The notes under the pieces: model-generated
Databases searched by the model: none
What the model was told of the DNA's origin: nothing
What the model saw: the letters and a program-made list of their open reading frames with translations, nothing else
Translations under genes and position numbers: made by a program
Source: Clostridiales bacterium
GTDB lineage: Bacteria > Bacillota > Clostridia > Peptostreptococcales > Anaerovoracaceae
Length of the DNA stretch: 53,611 bases
NCBI GenBank assembly: GCA_009776955.1
Contig: WRMW01000013.1
Coordinates: forward strand, 1-53,611
Direction of reading: 5' to 3'
In this document: one piece after another, positions 15,710 to 24,574 of the stretch
Layout: every line of letters begins with the position of its first letter
How positions within the stretch are numbered: the stretch's first letter is position 1

Positions 15710-18700
15710 TCAATCCCCGAACAAATACTCAAACAGACGGTTCAGCCGCACGAGCGCGAGCCGCCCCGTAATATTCTCCCCCGCATTGTAGGCATTCTCC
15801 CCTGAGAGGTCCATCACGCCTGCGTCGATGCACGCCTCCACCATATCGCCCACCGTGTCCGTGGGGTCCTCGCCCTCTGGCGTGGACATAGCGCATATGC
15901 GATAAAAAATCACCGCCGCTTCTTCTTCCGTCAGGTTTCCGGTGGGGCGGAACCGCCCTCCAGTCGCCTCCATCAGGCCTAGCTCCACCATCAAAAATTG
16001 GTCGTAATCGTCCTGCCCGCAGTCCGTCACCACGCCGTTTCTGTAGTCAGGCTCCGGCATCCATTCCTCCCATAGCGACCAATAGAGATTTGCGGCGAGC
16101 GTGGCGAACTGCCCCCTCGTGATGGCCGCATTTACATTGTGCAACGGTGCTACGAAGCCGTTTTCGAGCACCCCCCTTACATCGTCCCTCGACCAGTCGT
16201 TTGGCAGCGCGCTCTCATCGTCCACTATCAGGAACGTGAAATCCTTGGATGACGTTCTGCCGTGCGAATTTTCCGCCGTAAGCGTGAAAACATGCTCCCC
16301 CGGCGGCAACTCGTACGGCCAGACCCAGAGGAAGCTGCCGCTCATAAACTCGCGCCCGTCAAGCTCCCACGACACCCCTTCATCGAAAAGCCACCCGTCC
16401 TGCGCGTCATAAATATCCGCATCAAAGACGATTTCATCCGTTATCCTGTACTCTGGGACAGACGCCTGCGACGAAATGATTTCCGGCGCCAGATAGTCCA
16501 CCCGTATCCATTCGCTGTCCGCCTCGCCCGTGTTCACGCCGTCCGTCGCAAACAGATAGAAAAAGCCCGCATCAGTGCCCGGCAACGCATCAAAATCGAC
16601 CACAAAGCTCGTCTCCGTGATGTCCGCCGCCAGATTGACATACTCGCCCTCCGACGGGCAGTACCAAAGCTCGTAATATATCGTGTCGCCGTCGAGGTCG
16701 CTCCCCGCCCAACGGATTTCCGCCCGCCCGCTGAACAATTGGTCCTCGCCGATGCCGACAAACGAGACCTGCGGCACATTCGCGCTGACGCCCACGGAAT
16801 AAAGCGTGTCCGCACCGTGAACAATCTTGATGGCCGTCACGCCGTCGGGGTATCGTACCGTAATGTCCAATGGTGCATAATCGCTCTCTCTTGGTGGGTT
16901 TGAGCCCGTGCGGAACGATACGTCGAAGTGTTGCGTGCTGAGAATAACGCCCCCCGCACCCTCCATCACTACGGCATACTCGCCGATGCGTCCTGGTATC
17001 ACGTCCGTGCTTTCCGCCTCGTAGCTATACCATGGGCTTGCGCGGAACTCCCCATTTTTGGACAGCCGCCCGATTATGTCTAGCACGCGGATATCCTGTG
17101 CCGTTGCCGCAGCAAGCACGTCCGCCGTCTTTGCGAGGGGTGCCCCCGCAGCAACTCGATTCCCCGACAAGCCCGCTCCCGCCATGCCCGAACCCGCACC
17201 CGCCGCACCCACGTCCGTTTTGCCCAACCCCTGCAAAAGATGAAAGTCCGAGTCGCACACAGGGCACTCGACCAAGATATTGTACGGCGGCGTGTCGTTC
17301 TCTATGCCGCAGTCGGGGCACTCAAAATATTCGTCCTCCCAGTCGATAAGCCAATAATATTCGCACCCGTCGCATAGGGCGTAGATGCCGAACTCTCCGG
17401 CCGCATCCGTATGGTAGCATTCAGGGCAGGTGAGGATTACGGGGTCTGAAGTGGGGGTGGGGGTGCGGTCATCCCCCACGGCATACGCCCTGAACAATTG
17501 CTCCCAAATGCACGACGTTATCCAATAATCCTCCGTGCTATCGCCGCCCGAACCCATAAAGCTCCCCACATTGCCCAAAACCCTCATTTCTGTGGAGTTT
17601 ACCGGCACTTGCTCAGGTGAAATCACTGCACCCGTGTTCGGGTTGCCGTAATCGTTCGCGGAAACGACAGCCTGCTTCATCGCAATCACATAGGAACGCA
17701 TATTGTTGAAGTCGATGCCGTCCATGCCGTATGGCGGGGTGTTCACGTCAATGTTCAGCGCGCCGCCGGGGTATTCGTCGCCGATATAATAGCAATGCGC
17801 TATCTCGTGGGCGACCGTCGGCTGCATATCGCCGTCGCTCTCCGTGATGATGCTGGCGGGCTTGCCGTATGTGTAGCCCTGTATATCGCCGTACTCGCCT
17901 TGCCGCTCGGGGGCAAACCCCAGTATCAATTCATAATCCTTGTCCGGCGTCTGCAAATTCCGCAACGCCTCCCACACCTCGTAGCCGCCGTCGTCCGTCA
18001 TAAGGTCGTACATTTCGTCCGAAAGGTCCAGCTCCGCCCCGAGAACGTACTCTATTCCGTCGCTCGCAAGCGGGAATGTGTCGCGCGTGAACTGTATCGC
18101 GGTCTGCCATTCGCCATTGCAGCCCACCACCCTGCCACCATAATTGGCGAGGATGGGGACGGCAAGCACCTTGATGTTCTTGGTTTCGCGTACGGTGAAT
18201 GTGCGGGTGGCAACGCTCTCGCCGTATGAAAACTCGAGAGTGTACTCTCCGGCCTCCCAATTGCCCACGTCCGCCATATTGCGGGGCACAAAATACGCCT
18301 CGTGTGCATCACCGTGGCTTGTGGGCAGAAGCTCGATAAGCAGCTCGCCCTCGTGATGCACGGCTACGGACATGGAGCCGTCCTGCTCCACATGCACGGC
18401 GTCCGCAAAAGCCGCCCGCACCATCGTGTGCTTCCCTGCCACGAAGCGGGTCATGTCGAAGAGCTCGCCAGTGTCCGTATCGAGGCCCTTTGCCATCACC
18501 TGGATCGCATGAAAATCGACCACAAAGCCGTCATTGCTCTCAAACCCCGTCGTATCGGCGGCGATGACCGGCGGCGGGGCGCCACGCGGATCGTCATCCC
18601 AGTCATCATCGAGCCACCCGCAGCCCGCAAAGGACAGGGCAAGGACGAACGCCAGAAACAACGCCCAAAGGCGAGGGTGCCTTGCCTGCGGATACGCACG

Positions 18701-18721
18701 TTTGATATTGAACTTTTTCAT
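15710..18721 (-). CDS. SLH-anchored lipoprotein with zincin (M64-like) metalloprotease domain
   Basis: 1003 aa from the ATG giving MKKFNIKR; a frame starting 5 codons earlier (18736) is possible; neither has a strong ribosome binding site. In the longer numbering: signal peptide with lipobox-like SFAGC (Cys39), a beta-rich N-terminal domain, then HEIAH (310-314) followed by YYIGDEY, the zinc site of gluzincin/M64 (IgA peptidase)-like enzymes. Next come two CxxC zinc-ribbon-like modules (CPECYH...CDGC and CPDCG...CPVC), an Ala/Gly-rich linker, one or two Ig/fibronectin-like domains, and three S-layer-homology repeats at the C-terminus (GQFATLAANLYWSL, EEEAAVIFYRICAM, GRLALVRLNRLFEYL). It is probably a cell-envelope protease. 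It lies 28 bases after purE and before purM. Confidence 0.8.
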   Translation of the reverse strand: MKKFNIKRAYPQARHPRLWALFLAFVLALSFAGCGWLDDDWDDDPRGAPPPVIAADTTGFESNDGFVVDFHAIQVMAKGLDTDTGELFDMTRFVAGKHTMVRAAFADAVHVEQDGSMSVAVHHEGELLIELLPTSHGDAHEAYFVPRNMADVGNWEAGEYTLEFSYGESVATRTFTVRETKNIKVLAVPILANYGGRVVGCNGEWQTAIQFTRDTFPLASDGIEYVLGAELDLSDEMYDLMTDDGGYEVWEALRNLQTPDKDYELILGFAPERQGEYGDIQGYTYGKPASIITESDGDMQPTVAHEIAHCYYIGDEYPGGALNIDVNTPPYGMDGIDFNNMRSYVIAMKQAVVSANDYGNPNTGAVISPEQVPVNSTEMRVLGNVGSFMGSGGDSTEDYWITSCIWEQLFRAYAVGDDRTPTPTSDPVILTCPECYHTDAAGEFGIYALCDGCEYYWLIDWEDEYFECPDCGIENDTPPYNILVECPVCDSDFHLLQGLGKTDVGAAGAGSGMAGAGLSGNRVAAGAPLAKTADVLAAATAQDIRVLDIIGRLSKNGEFRASPWYSYEAESTDVIPGRIGEYAVVMEGAGGVILSTQHFDVSFRTGSNPPRESDYAPLDITVRYPDGVTAIKIVHGADTLYSVGVSANVPQVSFVGIGEDQLFSGRAEIRWAGSDLDGDTIYYELWYCPSEGEYVNLAADITETSFVVDFDALPGTDAGFFYLFATDGVNTGEADSEWIRVDYLAPEIISSQASVPEYRITDEIVFDADIYDAQDGWLFDEGVSWELDGREFMSGSFLWVWPYELPPGEHVFTLTAENSHGRTSSKDFTFLIVDDESALPNDWSRDDVRGVLENGFVAPLHNVNAAITRGQFATLAANLYWSLWEEWMPEPDYRNGVVTDCGQDDYDQFLMVELGLMEATGGRFRPTGNLTEEEAAVIFYRICAMSTPEGEDPTDTVGDMVEACIDAGVMDLSGENAYNAGENITGRLALVRLNRLFEYLFGD

Positions 18722-18764
18722 GCTATGGCTGCCCATTTAGCGCCAGCGCAAATGCGCCGGAATT

Positions 18765-19256
18765 TTATTTCGCCTTTTCTATCTGAAACGCCTTATCCTC
18801 CGCGATGATATCCTGCTCCATCTTGACCTTGTACGCGCGCATGGCCTCACGCAACGCCGGGTGCTTCCCGCTCATTATCTGCACCGCGAGCAGGCCCGCA
18901 TTCTCCGCGCCGTCTATTGCGACGCAGGCGACCGGTATGCCCTTGGGCATCTGCACCATCGAGAGCAGCGAATCGAGCCCGTCCATCGTCGATGACTTTA
19001 TCGGCAGCGATATGACAGGCAGCGGCGTGTTTGCAGCGATGACCCCCGCAAGGTGCGCCGCCTTGCCCGCCGCGCAAATAAACACCTCGATGCCCGCAGC
19101 CTCCGCGCCCTTCGCGAACGCATCCGCCACCGACGGCGTCCTGTGCGCCGAGATGACACGTGTTTCGTACTCGACCCCGAAGCCATCCAGCACCTCCTCC
19201 GCCCGTTTGACCACCGGATAATCGTTCTTGCTTCCCATCAAAATTCCAACTTTCAT
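18765..19256 (-). CDS. purE: N5-carboxyaminoimidazole ribonucleotide mutase
   Basis: 163 aa from ATG 19256, preceded by GGGAGAGG; the open frame extends 45 codons further but those residues do not fit the family. PurE rearranges N5-CAIR to CAIR. Motifs GSKNDYPVV (Ser and Asp of the active site), SAHRTP and GKAAHLAGVIAA are present. No purK or purC is visible nearby. The following gene on this strand is the SLH metalloprotease, then purM and purN. Confidence 0.96.
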   Translation of the reverse strand: MKVGILMGSKNDYPVVKRAEEVLDGFGVEYETRVISAHRTPSVADAFAKGAEAAGIEVFICAAGKAAHLAGVIAANTPLPVISLPIKSSTMDGLDSLLSMVQMPKGIPVACVAIDGAENAGLLAVQIMSGKHPALREAMRAYKVKMEQDIIAEDKAFQIEKAK

Positions 19257-19451
19257 AACCTCTCCCTTCTGCTTGCCCCCATAATTGTAACGGGGTTCCT
19301 CAATGAATTTATTGTAGATAAAACTCACACATAAATCAATGATTTCGCCATATCCCACAAGCCCCCTCCCCAATTTCCCCACAAAAAACAATAACAGATT
19401 CTCAGTATTCCAGACATTTTCAAAAATTACCGGGCAATTGTCGCAAAAGCT

Positions 19452-19479
19452 TTGTTTTTTTCGGGCAAAGTGTTAAAAT
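19452..19479 (+). promoter_or_regulatory. Promoter of surface adhesin gene
   Basis: TGTTAAAAT (extended -10, TAAAAT at 19474-19479) with a weak TTGTTT 16 bases upstream precedes a strong GGGGGGAAA ribosome binding site for the ATG at 19528. The remainder of 19257-19451 holds the purE leader and nothing else recognisable. Confidence 0.4.
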
Positions 19480-19527
19480 ACCCCCAATAATTGTTAACTT
19501 AATTTTGAAAATGTTGGGGGGAAACCA

Positions 19528-22482
19528 ATGTCTGGAAAGCTGTCTGTTAAGGTGATTGCAATTGTTTTGTCGCTGATGGTCGTCTTGTCGCTTATGCCGC
19601 TGTCCGGGATTGCGACCGAGGAGGGCACCTGCTCGCATGTACACGACGCTGCGTGCGGTTTTGTGGAAGGCGTGGGGTGCAACCATGTGCACGATGAACG
19701 CTGCGGGGGGCTGGCCGCTGTGGGCGGCGGGACGCCGAATGGGCCGCAGGCAGAGGGGGAAGCGGACCCTGAGGGCACGGGCGAGGCCGACGGTGAAGCC
19801 GACGGCGAGCCAGGCGATGAAGAACCAGTCGATGAGGAACCGGCCGACGAGGAGCCAGAAGAAGGGATGCTTATGGCAATGGGTTCGGGCGGGCTGGTCG
19901 GGGACGGGCCCTACACCGCCACGGTCAGGTACTACGACAATGTACAGATAAAGTATTCCCTCACCTATCCTGGCGGCGGCCTGCTGATAAGCGGCGACAA
20001 CCACACGGTCACGGCCGACATCCCTGTCGGGGGCACAGGAGCGTCCGACCAGATTTACTGCGCGGACCCCTTCGTACCGTTCCACCCAGAGGCGGCGTCT
20101 GTTTGGAGTCCCGGCGACAAGGCGACGGTCGATACCGTTGTGGGCTATGCGATAGCCCCGCCGTGGGTGGCGTCCACCGCGATGAACCGGCATTACGACG
20201 CGATTTGTTGGCTTGCCGTCCACGGATTCCGCGGCAATTACCTGGCGAACGACGGCGTGGCGCGGCAAAGCGTTACGAGACTGAATGCGGATTACTCCGC
20301 CTCGGTGGGGGCGATAGACTCGACCATAGCTTTGATGGCGACCAAGGTCGCGGTGTGGAAGATACTCGCGGGCGACAGCGTGCAGATACTCGGCACAAGC
20401 CTCGACAGCAACGCCGCCAAGCGAAGGACTTTCGATGCCTTGGTAATCAGTTTGGTGCGGGACGCGGAAGCCTACGCCTCGCTGAAGCAGGAGGAGCGTC
20501 CGCCACTGGGCGCGACCACCATGAGCCTTGAGCTGACCAAGGGGGCGGGCTATGGGCTTAGGGCCGAGGAGGGCGGCTTCGATTTTTACGGCCCTCTGCG
20601 CGTGAACGCCTCGGTGGACAGCCCTTATTCCGATTATGCCCTCGATTTGGACAAAGTTTTCTTGTCAGCGGAGGGGCCGGACACTTCAGGAGTGCGATTT
20701 GTCAGCGGTCTATCGCCTAGCGACAATGAATTTCCGTCCTCCACGCTTTACGGTACGGCAAGGACGATGCAATACCTTTCAGCGGCCGATTTTACAGGTG
20801 GGGCGAGTGGCGACATCTACATGAAAGTCCCGTCAGGACGCAATCCCGCAAATGGCGACAGGCTGACCGTCCACGCCATGGGCATGGCGGTGAACGTGCC
20901 GTTGATCGAGGGCACGCCGCTCGTCTACGTGTTTGAACAAGGCGGGGTGTATGACTGGAACCGTGTGCAGGCGTTTGTCGGCGCGGCCCGCTCCGGCCTG
21001 ATTACAAACATTTACGCAGAGGCAAGGCTCACTACCGGCGACACCGTTCTTGGTCAATTGTACATTGCCAAGCAAGTGGAAAACCCCTCCACCGTAGACC
21101 TCGACAGGGAGTTTCGCTTTGAGTTGCTGCACTCCACGGAGCCCGACCCTGACACGGCCACGCGGGTGAATTTGACCACCCACCCCGTCCACAGCGCGGC
21201 GAGCGTGAACACCGCCGAAAACACCTTCACGCTCCGAAAAGGGGCGCTTGCCATGATAGACCACCTGCCTGTGGACGATTATTATTGGTTCAGGGAGCTT
21301 GACGTGCCCGACGAATACTCCTCGGTGCAGCACGAGATTTCCGTGTCGGCCTCCCCCACGCAGGGCAACCAGGACGGGGACATCAACTCTATGTTTCTGG
21401 TGGACGCGCCCACCGCGATGGTGAACTATTACAATACCAGAAACGTTGAAAAAGCACACTTCTCCATCGGGAAAGTGGCGCAAGAGCGGATTGGCGAGGG
21501 GCCTGTCGAGAACGTGACGGACCTGTCATTCGAGCTAAAGCTTGAAAGCTCCGCGGACAATGGCTCCACTTGGCAGGCCGTGAACCTTGCGGGACGGTTT
21601 TCGAGCAACGGCGGGCGGGTCACGGACGGGAACGGCGGCGTTTTCTCATTGCACTCAAAACAAAACGCATTTATCGAGCTTGATCCGGAGCTGCTATACC
21701 GCGTTTCAGAGGTCCCAGGGAGCAGATTTACGCCTATGTACGCGCTCGTGCATTATACGGACGGTGGCGGCGGCAGCGGGGTGCGGGCGTGGGAGCCCGT
21801 GATGAGCAGCGACGATGCCCCTGGCACTTTCGGGGCGGGCGGCTCGTACACATCGGGGGCGTTTGCGGTAAAGGACGGCGAGCACTATCTGATGATGTTC
21901 ACAAACCTGGATGTGGGGCTTTACGACCTCTCGCTCAGCAAATCCGCCTTCCGTCGCACGTCCGAGGCGGACACGGACACGCTTTTCCCGTTCCAGGTCT
22001 ATTACATGAACCATGACGGCCTGCTCAACTACAACGAGCCCATCCCGCTTTCGGACGGCAGCGTCCGCGAGTCGCTTGCGGTCACGGGCGTGGGCGCTGA
22101 GCGTATCGTAACGGATGCGAGCGGCCATTCCGTCCTCTACCTCAAGCACGGCGAAACCGCCACAATAAGAGGGCTGCCCGCCGGTCATTACAAGGTAGTG
22201 GAGCTGCTTGGCCAACTGCCGAGGGGGGTGCGGTACGCCGCTTCGTATACTATAGGGGGCGGGCGGCAAGTCAGCACGCACGGGGGTGCTACGGAAAATT
22301 TTGAGTTTCTGGGGCAAACCTCCGTCGAGTTCACGAACACCGAGGTCGCGGGCGGGCTTTTCAGGACTGGGGACTTCAGTAATATGCTGCTCTGGGTGAT
22401 TTTGCTCGTGGTGGCCGGGCTTTGCATATTCTACCTCCTGGTCGGGCGGAAAAAGTGGCCCGCCCCGAAGTGCCTAAAGTAA
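19528..22482 (+). CDS. Cell-surface adhesin with thioester-type (TED) and SpaA/Cna-B-like domains
   Basis: 984 aa. The signal peptide (1-29) is followed by two CxHxHDxxC motifs (Cys35-Cys43, Cys51-Cys59), an acidic Glu/Pro/Gly stalk (75-113), and a thioester-like domain with IYCADP (Cys178) and MATKVAVWKIL (271-280). In thioester domains a Cys pairs with Gln in a TQxAIW motif; here the Gln position is Lys273. Several beta-sandwich repeats with Cna-B/SpaA character follow (e.g. FRFELLHS...YYWFRELD, FSIGKVAQE...FELKLESS, PAGHYKVVELLGQLPRG). The C-terminus is LFRTGD (944-949), a membrane span and a basic tail, i.e. the layout of a sortase signal with Phe in place of Pro. GGGGGGAAA supports the start. 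It probably mediates host or surface attachment. Confidence 0.85.
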   Translation: MSGKLSVKVIAIVLSLMVVLSLMPLSGIATEEGTCSHVHDAACGFVEGVGCNHVHDERCGGLAAVGGGTPNGPQAEGEADPEGTGEADGEADGEPGDEEPVDEEPADEEPEEGMLMAMGSGGLVGDGPYTATVRYYDNVQIKYSLTYPGGGLLISGDNHTVTADIPVGGTGASDQIYCADPFVPFHPEAASVWSPGDKATVDTVVGYAIAPPWVASTAMNRHYDAICWLAVHGFRGNYLANDGVARQSVTRLNADYSASVGAIDSTIALMATKVAVWKILAGDSVQILGTSLDSNAAKRRTFDALVISLVRDAEAYASLKQEERPPLGATTMSLELTKGAGYGLRAEEGGFDFYGPLRVNASVDSPYSDYALDLDKVFLSAEGPDTSGVRFVSGLSPSDNEFPSSTLYGTARTMQYLSAADFTGGASGDIYMKVPSGRNPANGDRLTVHAMGMAVNVPLIEGTPLVYVFEQGGVYDWNRVQAFVGAARSGLITNIYAEARLTTGDTVLGQLYIAKQVENPSTVDLDREFRFELLHSTEPDPDTATRVNLTTHPVHSAASVNTAENTFTLRKGALAMIDHLPVDDYYWFRELDVPDEYSSVQHEISVSASPTQGNQDGDINSMFLVDAPTAMVNYYNTRNVEKAHFSIGKVAQERIGEGPVENVTDLSFELKLESSADNGSTWQAVNLAGRFSSNGGRVTDGNGGVFSLHSKQNAFIELDPELLYRVSEVPGSRFTPMYALVHYTDGGGGSGVRAWEPVMSSDDAPGTFGAGGSYTSGAFAVKDGEHYLMMFTNLDVGLYDLSLSKSAFRRTSEADTDTLFPFQVYYMNHDGLLNYNEPIPLSDGSVRESLAVTGVGAERIVTDASGHSVLYLKHGETATIRGLPAGHYKVVELLGQLPRGVRYAASYTIGGGRQVSTHGGATENFEFLGQTSVEFTNTEVAGGLFRTGDFSNMLLWVILLVVAGLCIFYLLVGRKKWPAPKCLK

Positions 22483-22661
22483 TGAAGAAAAAGCTTGATG
22501 CAAAATTTGTGTTCACTAAACTTTATATGACATTTTAATACAATATTTGAAAATAATAGTTGACAAACATTCCCATTTCCTGATATAGTATTGATTGTAA
22601 ATTATTGGCATTCAATTCCCGCAAAATATATGCGTGGGATTATACAGGAAAGGGCAACAAC

Positions 22662-23492
22662 ATGGATTTGATGAACTCCGAGCAAGTTTTATTTGAAGAA
22701 ATTTCCGCCATTATCGAACAGGGTCGCCGTGAAATTTCAATGCGTGCGAGCCGTGAAACTGTCCTTATTTTTTGGCAGGTCGGCAGGCGTATCAATGACG
22801 AAGTCCTTGATAACCAACGCGCTGATTACGGAAAACAAATTGTGTCGCGGCTCGCGACACAATTGACGGCGAAGTATGGTCGCAGTTTTGAACAGAGGAA
22901 TCTTCGGCGCATGATGCAATTCGCCGAGCAATTTTTGGATTTTGAAATTGTGTCGCCGCCCGCGACACAATTAAGCTGGTCACACTTTGTTGAAATACTG
23001 CCGCTCAAAACGCAAGAGGCAAAAATGTTTTATTTGAATGAAGCGGCAATCCTGCGCGAACTTGAAAAATTCATTCTTGAATTTGGAAAGGGATTTGCAT
23101 TTGTTGAACGACAAAAGCGAATGATAATTGACGGTGTGGATTTTCATCTCGACTTGCTTTTTTATAACCGTTATCTGAAACGCTTGGTTGCGGTAGAGCT
23201 AAAGCAAGGGTTGTTCAAGGCTGAGTATAACGGACAAATGAAATTATACTTGAGATGGCTGAACCGTTACGAACGTCAGGAAGGCGAAAGCGAACCCATT
23301 GGATTGATTCTTTGCACTGGTGGAAACCGCGAGCAGATAGAACTATTGGAAATGGATAGGGATGGGATTTTAGTTGCGGAATATTGGACAATACTTCCGC
23401 CGAAAGCGGAATTTGAACAAAAAATCCAAATGATACTTGCTGAGACTCGCGAAAGATTGGCACGCAAAAAATTATTGCCATTGGGAAGGTGA
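22662..23492 (+). CDS. YhcG-family PDDEXK nuclease (DUF1016), internally shortened
   Basis: 276 aa from ATG 22662, which has GGAAAGGG upstream; the frame is open from 22605. The N-terminal DUF1016 helical domain runs through IFWQVGRRIN, RNLRRMMQFAEQF and LSWSHFVEILPLK. The C-terminal nuclease core is FGKGFAFVERQKR, DFHLDLLFYNR and AVELKQG, giving Asp164, Glu179 and Lys181. Family members are typically about 340 aa; the stretch that normally lies between FYLNEA and the LxxFILEFGKGF helix (roughly 60 residues) is missing, with the joint near residue 128. The frame is intact. Two near-identical palindromes lie in the N-terminal half. Such proteins are linked to mobile elements and type I R-M loci; no partner is seen here. 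Confidence 0.87.
   Translation: MDLMNSEQVLFEEISAIIEQGRREISMRASRETVLIFWQVGRRINDEVLDNQRADYGKQIVSRLATQLTAKYGRSFEQRNLRRMMQFAEQFLDFEIVSPPATQLSWSHFVEILPLKTQEAKMFYLNEAAILRELEKFILEFGKGFAFVERQKRMIIDGVDFHLDLLFYNRYLKRLVAVELKQGLFKAEYNGQMKLYLRWLNRYERQEGESEPIGLILCTGGNREQIELLEMDRDGILVAEYWTILPPKAEFEQKIQMILAETRERLARKKLLPLGR
22838..22864. repeat. Intragenic palindrome, copy 1
   Basis: AATTGTGTCGCG and CGCGACACAATT form a perfect 12-bp inverted repeat with a 3-base loop inside the YhcG-family gene. Confidence 0.9.
22946..22972. repeat. Intragenic palindrome, copy 2
   Basis: AATTGTGTCGC and GCGACACAATT form a perfect 11-bp inverted repeat with a 5-base loop. It is the same 27-base length and nearly the same sequence as copy 1, exactly 108 bases (36 codons) downstream, in the same reading frame. 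Confidence 0.9.
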
Positions 23493-23507
23493 CGGGTCAG
23501 CAAGGGG

Positions 23508-23535
23508 GGGGGCCGTAGGCAGCCCCCTCTCTTTC
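23508..23535 (+). terminator. Hairpin after YhcG-family gene
   Basis: GGGGGC and GCCCCC pair around CGTAGGCA and are followed by TCTCTTT, 16 bases past the stop. A nine-G run opens the stem. Plausible factor-independent terminator. Confidence 0.5.
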
Positions 23536-23644
23536 GCATAATCCTCCCCTGCTCTGCATCGTGTCATTGACCCGTTTCATCGCCTAGTTTATCAGCACTC
23601 TGTCTTACTGTTCTCCCGCCTATTCTGACGTCCGTCCATCAGCA

Positions 23645-24574
23645 CTAATCCCTCGCGACTTCCAGCCAATACCCACTGTTTCCATCATCGACCTCAACAA
23701 CGACCTCCCTTTGATAATCGCCATATTCGTCATACGCCCCCTCTGACGCCCCTTCGCCATCTTCGCCATCCGCCCCAAGCAGCCCTGCCATATACTGCTC
23801 GGCTTTCTCAGGGTCTGCGAGCGATATGTCCAGCGGCAGGTCAAACAGCACGCTGACGCCATCGAACGCGGGATTGGGCGCCATTTCCCCCGTGCCCTCG
23901 TCAAAAATGAACGCCTCACCGAAGAAAAACACGCCCGAACTTATTCCTATGTACACGCCGCGGTCCGCAAACATCGTTATATTGTCCACATCGGTGAGGA
24001 CGTACAGCACCCCGTCGATTATCGTCATGGAGCCGCCGCCGCTCAGCATATACGAGTTGAGCTCCTGCGGGGCATACCCTTTGACGTAGGGCGAGATAAA
24101 GAACCTTTCGTCGTCTGCGGCTGGGTCGTCAAAGTCCGCCATCGGGCTGCCGTCCGCTTTCTGTATCGCGATGACTGCGTAAGTGCGGTCGCTTAGCACT
24201 TCCCCGTTCCGCGTGACCCTCTGGTCGGATATGTCGCTGCCCGACACCATGGACATCAGCGTGAACGTATAGCCACCTGCCGTCTGCGAAGCGTTGATTT
24301 CGACGGCACTCTCGCCCTCAAACGCCGCACTCAGCGACGGGTTCCCAAGCTGCTCGGCCACATCGCCAGCCCCCAATAGATTTATTGCCGCGAACACAGT
24401 GCCGGTCGCCAACACCATTACCATTACAACAACAATGGCAGGGCGGAAGGCAAGTTTCAATGATTGTTTTATCACAATGGATTCCTCCTTTTTCATGCGT
24501 GTTTTGGTTTTCCGGACAAGGGCCGCGCTCGGCACAGCCCGATTCATCATTTCCTTATAGACGTTCCTGCTCAT
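23645..24574 (-). CDS. Membrane-anchored anti-sigma factor (putative)
   Basis: 309 aa. A short cytoplasmic N-terminus (about 1-42), one transmembrane segment (about 44-66, AIVVVMVMVLATGTVFAAI) and an extracytoplasmic domain of beta character (GYTFTLMSM...RTYAVIAIQKADGSP), similar in layout to DUF4179-type anti-sigma factors of Firmicutes. The C-terminal ~40 residues are acidic and Gly-rich. Its start overlaps the ECF sigma gene by 20 bases, so translation is coupled; it most likely holds that sigma factor at the membrane until an envelope signal arrives. The signal is unknown. Confidence 0.72.
   Translation of the reverse strand: MSRNVYKEMMNRAVPSAALVRKTKTRMKKEESIVIKQSLKLAFRPAIVVVMVMVLATGTVFAAINLLGAGDVAEQLGNPSLSAAFEGESAVEINASQTAGGYTFTLMSMVSGSDISDQRVTRNGEVLSDRTYAVIAIQKADGSPMADFDDPAADDERFFISPYVKGYAPQELNSYMLSGGGSMTIIDGVLYVLTDVDNITMFADRGVYIGISSGVFFFGEAFIFDEGTGEMAPNPAFDGVSVLFDLPLDISLADPEKAEQYMAGLLGADGEDGEGASEGAYDEYGDYQREVVVEVDDGNSGYWLEVARD

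Noticed and set aside
18765..19391. Longer PurE with a 45-residue N-terminal extension
   Set aside because: The extension does not resemble PurE, while GGGAGAGG sits correctly before the internal ATG at 19256.
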